From Flavobacterium frigoritolerans (GTDB lineage: Bacteria; Bacteroidota; Bacteroidia; Flavobacteriales; Flavobacteriaceae): 64,000 bases of DNA. Shown here piece after piece: positions 28,475-36,408 of the stretch. Within the stretch, counting starts at the first letter, position 1. Each line of letters starts with the position of its first letter. The notes under the pieces are model-generated. The model made no database searches and was not told the origin of the DNA. It saw nothing but the letters and a program-made list of their open reading frames with translations. Where the stretch lies: the NCBI RefSeq assembly GCF_025847275.1, contig NZ_JAOZEV010000003.1, positions 310,001-374,000 on the forward strand, in the 5' to 3' direction. The translations under genes were made by a program, and so were the position numbers.

Positions 28475-31400
28475 ATGAAATCATCTATAAAAAAACTGCC
28501 AAAAACAGTACTAACATCGATTCCATATTCTACTAAAAATATTTATTGCACCAATATGAAAAAGCCTCTCCAAACCACGCTTTGTTTAATACTCTTGCTA
28601 CTATCCTCTATTTTTTCTTATGGTCAAGATATTCCGGCTCCTAAAGCATTAGGCATAGCTTCATCATCTATAAGCGAAGTAGAAAAATTAGATCGTTGGG
28701 TAAATAAATTTTCTAAAGACGAATTGGTTGAATTACCGATTGGTATAAAACAAAATATAAGTAACATCCAATATACTGTAGCCATATCAAAAGCAACATT
28801 CTCTCCAGAATATACAACATTGACTGTATTTTGTAGAGTCGATATTCCCCAAAAAGATAAAAATGGGAAGCCAATGCAACTGTTTTTTGGGGCCGATGAT
28901 GTAAAACTTTCTCATCAGGGTGGAATCATTGGTGATGCAAAATTAGTACTGCTTGGGAATGTGAACATTCCCTTTAGTGAAAACAAATGGCAGTTGTCTT
29001 TATATGGAGGTTTTGATATGGCTACAGGTTATAGTAAAGACTTAACATATGTAACTATAGATTGCGACGGATTTAAAGAAATGAAAATATCAGGGGCAGT
29101 GGAATTTTCAAGAGATTTGATTTTACCAATAGAATCATCAGGTCAAGTAAATGAAGCAAAACAAATTGTCACTAAAACATATTACAATGGAAAACCACAA
29201 TCAATCCCAAATCGTGTTAGAGGAGAGTTTAACTTTACGGCAAGTAATTGGAATGATATATTAGTAAATGTAACACTTCAGCCCTTTGTTTTAAAAGATA
29301 AAAGAAATGGTAAAGATTATGATGGTAATTTTGAGTTTTTAGTCAGTAACGCAGTATTGGACTTAAGTGATTTAAAAAATGCCCCTGCTGTAGTTTTTCC
29401 TGATTATTATGCTCGCAATAACCTTTTAATGCCAAGTCCGGAAACATGGAAAGGGATATATATCCAGACTTTTGATGTTGGCCTTCCTAAAGAATTCAAA
29501 ACAACCGAAACTGCATCAAATAAAGGAAGAATCCATGTTGGAGCTTCGAATCTTATTATTGATAAATACGGTGTTTCTGGTACTTTTTATGCAAATAATG
29601 TATTTCCACTGGACAGAGGAATTACCAGTGACGAAAAATCATGGGCCTATTCATTAGATTATATAGATGTGACTATTGCCGCCAATACTTTTGCAAAAGC
29701 AAACCTGAGAGGTGAAATTCTTTTGCCAATCAGTAAAAATAAAAAAGACAGTAATACTAGTCAGAATACCGCTGGTTCAAGTCCAACTCAAAATAAGAAA
29801 TTTGGTTTAGCATATAATGGTTTTATCTCTATGCAGGAACAACAATTAACCGTTGTTTCCAAAGATTCCATCTCGTTTGATATCTGGAAAGCCAGAGCAA
29901 TATTACTTCCAAATAGTTCCATAGAACTTAAATTGATAAATGGAAAATTTCTACCAAAAGCAAATCTTAATGGTACATTATCTCTTGCAACAAACAATGG
30001 TGCAACAGATGATGGCGACGTAAAAGGGAAAAAGACAGTCGATTTTAAAGGAATATCATTCCAGGATTTACAATTGCAAACTGTATCCCCTGTTATATCT
30101 GTGAGAAACATGGGGTATCAGGGAACCTTTAGTTTTAGTAATTTCCCCGTTTCAATAGGCAATATTGATGTACAAATCAATGGTAACGATTCCAGAATCA
30201 ATTTTGACCTTGGTCTAAATCTTATGGATGCAGTTGGAGCTGGTGCTACAGCCCGAATAGGCATCAAAGGAAAAATGTATGAATATGGCTTCAGGCAAAG
30301 AAGCAAATATGATGGACTAGACCTATCAGCAATCTCAATAAACTGTGAGTTTAGCGGTCTAAAGATTAAAGGTAGTCTAATACTCATGGAAAAAAATCCT
30401 TTGTATGGAGATGGATTTAATGCCGAATTGGAAGTAGATGTTGCTGGTCAGGTAAATGTACGAGCCAAAGCTATTTTTGGGCGTTCTTCCTTTAGGTATT
30501 GGTATTTTGATGCGGCAGTAAAATGGCCACCTGTCCCCTCTCCTTTTATGATTAATGGTTTTGGAGGTGGAGCATATTATAAAATGCGAAGAAATCAAGA
30601 TATTGCTATTGGAGATTTTTCACCGTCGGGATTAAGTTATACACCCGATGAAAAAGTAAATCTGGGAGTTAAAGCCTTAATCTATTTTAGCATTGGTAGT
30701 GAGACCATATGTGATGGAGAGGGTGGATTTGAAATTTCTTTTAACTCCAAAGGAGGAATAAATACATTGGCCATTTTTGGAAAAGCAGGTGTTCTTGCAA
30801 AAATTCCAGGAATGAAAAACATAGGCGGATTGATGGAAAAAGTAGCCTCCAATGTAACTTCAAAGGCAAGTTTCATGGGAATTACCGATTCAAAATTAGA
30901 AGGCTCATTTGCAAGCAAATATATTCCAAAAGCAAAAGAAGCTATTCCAGGTGATTTAACGGCACAAGTGGGCATAACAATGGCAGCGGCAATAGAATTT
31001 GATTTTCAAAATAATTCTATGCATGCCACAACTGACGTATATATTAATACTCCAGGCAATTTTCTTTCAGGAACAGGACCAGGAGGAAGAGCAGTTTGGG
31101 GAGTTTTCCATAAAGACCCTAAAGATTGGTATATGTACATGGGAACTCCAGATGAAAGATGTGGTATAAAAATTGGAATTGCCGGTTTATACCGTACAAT
31201 AACTGGTTATTTTATGGCAGGTACATTATTACCCGGAAGCCCACCCCCGCCCCCTGTTGTGGCTCAAATTTTGGGTGTCGATATCAAACAATTAGATTAT
31301 ATGCGAGATGAAAATGCATTGGCAAATGGAGGCGGTATGGCCTTTGGTGCAAGTTTGGATTTTGACACTGGAGATTTAAGTTTCCTGCTTTTTTATGCCC

Positions 31401-33196
31401 GTTTTCAGGCAGGAATGGGATTTGATATTATGCTGAAAGATTATCAGGAAGCCAGATGCTCTAATACAGGAAAAAATGTAGGTATAAACGGTTGGTATGC
31501 CAACGGACAAGCATATGCCTATCTACAAGGGGAATTAGGAATTAGAATCAAACTAGCATTTTTGAAACTGAAAGTTCCGATTATATCTGGAGGTGCTGCT
31601 GTTTTATTACAAGCTAAATTACCAAATCCAGTTTGGATGCGCGGTTATGTAGGAGGAAAGATGAATATCCTAGGAGGATTAATAAAAGGTAAATTTAGAT
31701 TTAAATTAGAAATAGGACAAGAGTGTATTTTCGAAAATGCTTCTCCGTTAGGGGGTATCAAACTTATTACCGATGTTACTCCAAAACAAAGTTCAAATGA
31801 TGTGGATGTATTCGCTATTCCACAAGCTGCTTTTTCAATGAAAGTAAATGAAGCCTTTATAATTCCAGAAGATGATGGTGATGTAACCTACAAAGTTATA
31901 TTGGAGAAATTTAAAGTATTAGATGGTACAACAGAAATTCCTGGAATCTTAGAATGGAATTCTATGAAAGACAAAGCCAATTTTGTTTCTAGTGACATTT
32001 TACCTCCGAATAAACCACTTAAAGTCCAAGTAGAAGTAAGTTTCCAAAAATTAACTAACGGTATTTTTCAACCAATAAAAATTGATGGGCAAATTGCCAC
32101 AGAATATGAAGAAAGGATCTTCACAACTGGTGGTGCCCCGAATCATATTCCGCTCACAAACATAAAATACTCTTACCCTGTAGTAGAACAAAAATATTTC
32201 TTGGAAGAAGAATATCCTAAAGGGTATATTCAGCTAAAACGTGGTCAGGATTATCTGTTTGAAGATAGCAATTGGGAAACGAAAATCAAAATAAATGAGA
32301 ATGGAACATCTAATGTAAAATCTGCCAACTTTGTTTACAACACAAGTTCAAATGAAGTTTCTTATGATTTACCAAATATTGACCAACAAAAAAATTATAA
32401 TTTTGCAATTGTAAGTAATTTGAAAGATGGACAGAAAAAAAATTCAATTTCAGGAGTTAAAACGACAACAATTGATAATGAAGGAAATAATATAGAAGTT
32501 AGAGAGAATCAGGCTGACGCACTTTATAAGGCTGAAGGCGAAATTGAGCGCTTAACTTATATTTTCAGTACCAGTAAATACAAAACATTTACTTCAAAAA
32601 TGAACGCTATAAACACACAAAACTATAATTTTGTAGTGTTGTATCCAGATGTAATTTATCTAAGTAATACTATTTCCAGTCAGGAAGCGTTTGATTTAGT
32701 TGACTTACAAGGTGCGACCTATAGTGACAATTTGCCAATCATAACAGCGCAATCAGCTTTAAATGACCCATACTATAGCACAGATATTTATCCATATTTA
32801 TATCGTGATTATCCTCTTAGTAACGTTTATTATATAACCAATAGAGATACAAAGGATTTAGGAATTATTCCAGCAAAAGCAATACCGCTTAATGCCTATT
32901 ACATGACCAGCATTGAGAATGATGTAAATCATGCATGGACAAAAAGTAATTTCCCCTTTAAATATAATTTACCGTTAGTATATAAGGAAGACTGGATTGA
33001 TTTAAATAATCAAATTGTAAATGACTATATAAATGGTTTAGTTAGCAGTACATCCATAGCAAAGCGTTTCATGAATAGTGATTATTTATTTATGAAATAT
33101 GGTTATTATGATGTTCTGATGAAGTATAATTTACCGGGAGGAAAAAAAGCTACAGAGTACACTTATAAGTTCAAAAACATCAATAATTTTAGATAA
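28475..33196 (+). CDS. Giant envelope protein of unknown function
   Basis: The 1573-aa protein has a signal peptide, but this starts at the second Met (28556: MKKPLQTTLCLILLLLSSIF). The first ATG at 28475 lies only 2 bases after the previous stop, like the other junctions of this island, so either start is possible. The body contains long stretches of beta structure (VTLQPFVLKDKRNGKDYDG, AELEVDVAGQVNVRAKAIFG) and glycine-rich amphipathic segments (PGGRAVWGVFHKDP, GGGMAFGASLDFDTGDLSF). The last 400 residues look like Ig-like or FN3-like folds. I recognise no catalytic motif or named family. It has no T9SS tail. It is probably a large outer-membrane or periplasmic scaffold for the locus. Confidence 0.7.
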   Translation: MKSSIKKLPKTVLTSIPYSTKNIYCTNMKKPLQTTLCLILLLLSSIFSYGQDIPAPKALGIASSSISEVEKLDRWVNKFSKDELVELPIGIKQNISNIQYTVAISKATFSPEYTTLTVFCRVDIPQKDKNGKPMQLFFGADDVKLSHQGGIIGDAKLVLLGNVNIPFSENKWQLSLYGGFDMATGYSKDLTYVTIDCDGFKEMKISGAVEFSRDLILPIESSGQVNEAKQIVTKTYYNGKPQSIPNRVRGEFNFTASNWNDILVNVTLQPFVLKDKRNGKDYDGNFEFLVSNAVLDLSDLKNAPAVVFPDYYARNNLLMPSPETWKGIYIQTFDVGLPKEFKTTETASNKGRIHVGASNLIIDKYGVSGTFYANNVFPLDRGITSDEKSWAYSLDYIDVTIAANTFAKANLRGEILLPISKNKKDSNTSQNTAGSSPTQNKKFGLAYNGFISMQEQQLTVVSKDSISFDIWKARAILLPNSSIELKLINGKFLPKANLNGTLSLATNNGATDDGDVKGKKTVDFKGISFQDLQLQTVSPVISVRNMGYQGTFSFSNFPVSIGNIDVQINGNDSRINFDLGLNLMDAVGAGATARIGIKGKMYEYGFRQRSKYDGLDLSAISINCEFSGLKIKGSLILMEKNPLYGDGFNAELEVDVAGQVNVRAKAIFGRSSFRYWYFDAAVKWPPVPSPFMINGFGGGAYYKMRRNQDIAIGDFSPSGLSYTPDEKVNLGVKALIYFSIGSETICDGEGGFEISFNSKGGINTLAIFGKAGVLAKIPGMKNIGGLMEKVASNVTSKASFMGITDSKLEGSFASKYIPKAKEAIPGDLTAQVGITMAAAIEFDFQNNSMHATTDVYINTPGNFLSGTGPGGRAVWGVFHKDPKDWYMYMGTPDERCGIKIGIAGLYRTITGYFMAGTLLPGSPPPPPVVAQILGVDIKQLDYMRDENALANGGGMAFGASLDFDTGDLSFLLFYARFQAGMGFDIMLKDYQEARCSNTGKNVGINGWYANGQAYAYLQGELGIRIKLAFLKLKVPIISGGAAVLLQAKLPNPVWMRGYVGGKMNILGGLIKGKFRFKLEIGQECIFENASPLGGIKLITDVTPKQSSNDVDVFAIPQAAFSMKVNEAFIIPEDDGDVTYKVILEKFKVLDGTTEIPGILEWNSMKDKANFVSSDILPPNKPLKVQVEVSFQKLTNGIFQPIKIDGQIATEYEERIFTTGGAPNHIPLTNIKYSYPVVEQKYFLEEEYPKGYIQLKRGQDYLFEDSNWETKIKINENGTSNVKSANFVYNTSSNEVSYDLPNIDQQKNYNFAIVSNLKDGQKKNSISGVKTTTIDNEGNNIEVRENQADALYKAEGEIERLTYIFSTSKYKTFTSKMNAINTQNYNFVVLYPDVIYLSNTISSQEAFDLVDLQGATYSDNLPIITAQSALNDPYYSTDIYPYLYRDYPLSNVYYITNRDTKDLGIIPAKAIPLNAYYMTSIENDVNHAWTKSNFPFKYNLPLVYKEDWIDLNNQIVNDYINGLVSSTSIAKRFMNSDYLFMKYGYYDVLMKYNLPGGKKATEYTYKFKNINNFR

Positions 33197-33215
33197 TCTA
33201 AATTAAACTCAATAA

Positions 33216-33389
33216 TTAGATAAGTTTAATAATGGAGATGATGTTAAAAACTTAAACATAAAAATAATTGTAAAACAGAAATTAAAAGCTAGCTCAAGCA
33301 ATAAAGATGATTCAAATTATAATCATATGGCTACATGTCCAAATTGTTTCTATATAACTGAAGGTGTTAATTTTATTTTAAATAAGTAA
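33216..33389 (+). pseudogene. Toxin C-terminal remnant with CPNC motif (deaminase-like)
   Basis: A start-less open stretch runs from just after a stop at 33213-33215 to TAA 33387-33389. It includes KIIVKQKLKASSSNKDD and ends NHMATCPNCFYITEG and then VNFILNK. A TCxxC pair followed by a short helix near the C-terminus is how several deaminase-fold toxins end, where the two Cys bind zinc with an upstream His/Glu that is missing here. Its stop overlaps the ATG of the next gene by one base (TAATG), as toxin-immunity pairs often do. The deaminase assignment is tentative. Confidence 0.4.
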
Positions 33390-34699
33390 TGAATGAAAAG
33401 AAATATTATCCTAATAAAAGTAAACAAGTTTTTATAGACAGATTATCTACTTCAGATTATGGTATGTATAATGATGAACCATTTACTGGGATCATAGAAA
33501 CTATCTCTCCAGAAGAATATATCAGAGAAACTTTTGTAAACAGAAAATTACATGGAGTAGTATTTAATATAAGTGAAGAATTTTTCTCGATTATTGTTTA
33601 TATTTATAATCAAAGTAGATACACTTTTCATATATATAAAAATAGTTCCAAAACTTTTCCAGATAAACTTTATACTGTATACGACCTAGATACATTAGAT
33701 CTAATAATGGATTATAAAATACTAGATGACACAAGCAAAAGACTACATTATGAAGGATATAGTTTTACACGTGAAGATTTAGATTATGATAAGAAAATAA
33801 AAGATAATTCTGATGTGGTAAAAAACTACGAAGATACTAAAGATGTTTTTACTCGTTTAGACTTATTCGTCCATACTTATTGGGACAATCCTTTTAATCT
33901 TACAAAGGAATTAAACCGAGAAAGAGCAGGAAAGACACTCTATGGATATCTAGTACAGGAAAGCATGAAAGAAACATTAGGATATACAGTTCCAGACGAT
34001 TTTATGGAAAAATATGTTCTTCAAAATGAACTCGCTGAAAAGATTGTTGAACAAGATGATATTCCGGATTCTATAAAATACATTGGAGGTATTAGTGTAG
34101 CATACAACGACATAGATCAGAAAATGGTCTCAGCAATTGTAGTAATGAATATTGAAACACAAGAAATTGTTGATCAGGCATTTTATGAGTCAGAAGATGT
34201 TACACTGCATATCCCTGATTTATTTGCTTATAACGAAGTTCCTGTAGTATTGAAAGCTTTTGAAAAACTAAATATAAAACCCCATTTAATTTTTTGTGAT
34301 GGACATGGTATTGAACATCCTAAAAATATGGGATTAGCTACTCATTTAGGAATTGAGCTAAATATTCCTACTATTGGCTGCCCTAAAAAAAGATTAGTAG
34401 GTTATTATGACAAAGCAACTTTAGGAAATTCAAGAGGAGATACACAAGAACTATTATTTGATGACAAAATAGTAGGTAAAGCACTGAGAACCTTAGAAAA
34501 TAATAACCCTCTTTATGTATCTATTGGGCACAAAATAAGTTTAGAAACAGCAGTTAATTGGGTTTTAAAAATGACAATCAATACTCGAGTTCCTTTTATA
34601 GTGCAAGAAGCAATAAATATAACTGAACAACTCATGCCGAAAAGAATTAGATATGATTTCTTAGATGATGAGGAAAACCAATATGGAATTATAATATAA
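33389..34699 (+). CDS. Endonuclease V-like protein, active-site Asp lost, with extra N-terminal domain
   Basis: This 436-aa protein has about 190 N-terminal residues of no family I know. An endonuclease V-like domain follows from about residue 195 (LQNELAEKIVEQ to KMTINTRVP). Compared with the next gene, the catalytic GVDVAY is GISVAY here (Ser at 236), and the strand-separating PYIP is LHIP. The second acidic residue (CDGHGIEHP, Asp 304) and the VSIGHKISLETA His segment remain. The spacing from 236 to 304 is 68 residues, as in the intact paralogue (43 to 111). It is therefore probably not a working nuclease but may still bind deaminated nucleic acid. It overlaps the toxin remnant by one base and precedes the intact gene by one base. 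Confidence 0.8.
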   Translation: MNEKKYYPNKSKQVFIDRLSTSDYGMYNDEPFTGIIETISPEEYIRETFVNRKLHGVVFNISEEFFSIIVYIYNQSRYTFHIYKNSSKTFPDKLYTVYDLDTLDLIMDYKILDDTSKRLHYEGYSFTREDLDYDKKIKDNSDVVKNYEDTKDVFTRLDLFVHTYWDNPFNLTKELNRERAGKTLYGYLVQESMKETLGYTVPDDFMEKYVLQNELAEKIVEQDDIPDSIKYIGGISVAYNDIDQKMVSAIVVMNIETQEIVDQAFYESEDVTLHIPDLFAYNEVPVVLKAFEKLNIKPHLIFCDGHGIEHPKNMGLATHLGIELNIPTIGCPKKRLVGYYDKATLGNSRGDTQELLFDDKIVGKALRTLENNNPLYVSIGHKISLETAVNWVLKMTINTRVPFIVQEAINITEQLMPKRIRYDFLDDEENQYGIII

Positions 34700-34700
34700 A

Positions 34701-35381
34701 ATGAACAACGAATTATTTAACGAAGAACAAGAATTTAAACAATATTACGATTTACAGAATAATCTGCGTGATAAAGTAATTAAACAAGACCAATTACCAG
34801 AAATAATTAAATATATTGCTGGAGTAGATGTTGCATACAATGATGGCTCAGATAAAATGATTGGCGCCATAGTAGTTTTAAATGCACAGACTCATGAAGT
34901 AGTTGAAGAGGCTTTCCATGAAATGGAAATTACTTTTCCTTATATTCCAGGTTTATTTTCCTTTAGAGAAATTCCTCCATTAATAGAAGCTTTTAAAAAA
35001 CTTACAATAAAACCAGATTTGATTGTTTCTGATGCTCAAGGAATAGCTCATCCAAAAGGAGTCGGTATGGCAACCCATCTAGGAATTGAATTAAATATAC
35101 CAACAATAGGATGTGCTAAAAAAAGATTGGTTGGCAGCTATGATAAAGCTTTGTTAGGATTAAAAAGAGGAGAAACACAAGAGTTAATTTATAATAATGT
35201 CCTAGTTGGTAAAACACTCCGAACACAGGATAATACAAATCCAATGTATGTATCTATTGGCCATAAAATTTCTCTTGAAACTGCTATAGATTGGGTATTA
35301 AAATTAACCCCTGATTATAGACTTCCAGAAACAACTCGACAAGCTGATCATTTGGTAAATTCTCTTTTAAAGAACAAATAA
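34701..35381 (+). CDS. nfi: Endonuclease V (deoxyinosine 3' endonuclease)
   Basis: The 226-aa enzyme should nick DNA (or RNA) one phosphodiester bond 3' to inosine, starting repair of deaminated adenine. All key elements are present: GVDVAY with Asp 43, the PYIP wedge at 80-83, FRE with Glu 90, SDAQGIAHPKGVGMATHLG with Asp 111, PTIGCAKKRLVG, and VSIGHKISLETA with His 188. Its usual single-copy housekeeping setting is replaced here by a place inside a toxin/immunity-like zone, one base after an inactive-looking paralogue. Whether this is the cell's only nfi cannot be seen from the window. Confidence 0.92.
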   Translation: MNNELFNEEQEFKQYYDLQNNLRDKVIKQDQLPEIIKYIAGVDVAYNDGSDKMIGAIVVLNAQTHEVVEEAFHEMEITFPYIPGLFSFREIPPLIEAFKKLTIKPDLIVSDAQGIAHPKGVGMATHLGIELNIPTIGCAKKRLVGSYDKALLGLKRGETQELIYNNVLVGKTLRTQDNTNPMYVSIGHKISLETAIDWVLKLTPDYRLPETTRQADHLVNSLLKNK

Positions 35382-35420
35382 TAAACTCTTTAACATCACA
35401 TCCACTAAAATAAAGACATA

Positions 35421-35599
35421 TTCCCCGCTACCGCACGAATCCTTTCGCGTGATAAAGCATCGCAAATTTTGCTTACATAATGAAAAAATAATTGAATTTT
35501 GGAACAAAAAGAATTAGTTAATAATGTAATTATTTTTAACAATCATCAATGCTCAAATAGAACGTACCGCACGAAAGGATTCGTGCGGTAGCAGGGGAA
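35421..35599. repeat. 179-bp palindromic element with 27-bp inverted ends (MITE/REP-like)
   Basis: The left end 35421-35447 (TTCCCCGCTACCGCACGAAT then CCTTTCG) is the reverse complement of the right end 35572-35599, with a single inserted base. The right end also forms a perfect 11-bp hairpin of its own (TACCGCACGAA / TTCGTGCGGTA, 4-base loop, 35565-35590). The interior, about 120 bases, is AT-rich and non-coding. The element is far richer in G+C than its surroundings. No transposase is nearby and no clear target duplication is seen. Confidence 0.75.
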
Positions 35600-35612
35600 A
35601 AAAGTATCACAA

Positions 35613-35891
35613 ATGGTAAATCCTGCAATAATAATATTAGATGTCGAATTTGGGGCTGGGGCTGATTTCAAATTAATCCGTAAAAACGAATGGTTCTCTA
35701 TTGGTGGTAATGCCAATGGTACTGCAAAATCTGAAGTAGCAAGTATCGGTTGGATTGATGGAGACTTTCAATATTCAACTTTTAAAGAGGGAGTTTGGCT
35801 AAATTGTACAGCCACTGGTTATGTGATTTTTTTAGGAAAAAAAATAGAAATGCCCCCTTATTATAAAAAGATATCAGTAATAAAGCCTTAA
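35613..35891 (+). CDS. Short ORF abutting the palindromic element, probably a gene fragment
   Basis: The 92-aa ORF (MVNPAIIILDVEFGAGADFK ...) has no signal peptide. It is rich in Gly, Trp and beta-prone segments (EWFSIGGNANGTAKSEVASI, YVIFLGKKIEMPPYY). Its frame stays open upstream only to a TAG inside the palindromic element, which suggests the 5' part of a larger gene was lost or displaced by the element. I do not recognise the family. It is followed after 14 bases by another unknown gene. Confidence 0.4.
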   Translation: MVNPAIIILDVEFGAGADFKLIRKNEWFSIGGNANGTAKSEVASIGWIDGDFQYSTFKEGVWLNCTATGYVIFLGKKIEMPPYYKKISVIKP

Positions 35892-35905
35892 GAATAAAAG
35901 AAACT

Positions 35906-36406
35906 ATGAAAAAATTATTATGTTACATTATTATTATCTTTTCTACATTAGCGATAACTAGTGAAGTAATACTTAATTTTCCCAAATTAAGATTATTGCA
36001 TTATTCTTTTAACACAGAAAAATATTTTGAGGAAGATCACTTAATTATACTTAATGAAAATAAATCCTCTACCTCTAAAGGCGTCGGGGGAATGATTATA
36101 TATGATGGAATATTAAAAAAGAATAAAATAAAAAATAAAATTTCTGTATATCCAGAATCAATGGAAGATAAAATTTTATCAGATGGGAGAAATATCTATT
36201 GTAAGGTTTGGTATTGCAAAAACTTAAATTATGTTATCCTAAAAGAGGAAAACAATTTATACCCTTATAGATTTTGGAACGTATGGATAGGATTTATATT
36301 TTATATTCTAGCCATCCCTTGTGTGATATTTTTAATCAAAAACAGAAGAAGCGAAAACTTATTCATTTCAGATGTTAAAAATATAATCAATAATATAAAA
36401 AAATAA
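35906..36406 (+). CDS. Unknown membrane protein with two terminal membrane spans
   Basis: The 166-aa protein has a hydrophobic segment at residues 4-25 (LLCYIIIIFSTLAITSEVIL) and another near 124-145 (NVWIGFIFYILAIPCVIFLI). The soluble loop between them is Lys/Asn-rich and would lie on the outer face of the inner membrane. Two-span inner-membrane proteins of this size are common in immunity arrays that guard against pore or lipid-active toxins, but here this is only a contextual guess. The gap to the next gene is 2 bases. Confidence 0.55.
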   Translation: MKKLLCYIIIIFSTLAITSEVILNFPKLRLLHYSFNTEKYFEEDHLIILNENKSSTSKGVGGMIIYDGILKKNKIKNKISVYPESMEDKILSDGRNIYCKVWYCKNLNYVILKEENNLYPYRFWNVWIGFIFYILAIPCVIFLIKNRRSENLFISDVKNIINNIKK

Positions 36407-36408
36407 AA

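Noticed and set aside
33216-33389. Functional small gene
   Set aside because: The stretch has no usable start near its beginning and looks like the end of a larger protein.
35421-35599. Complete insertion sequence
   Set aside because: The element has no coding capacity and no clear target duplication, so only a MITE/REP-like label is justified.
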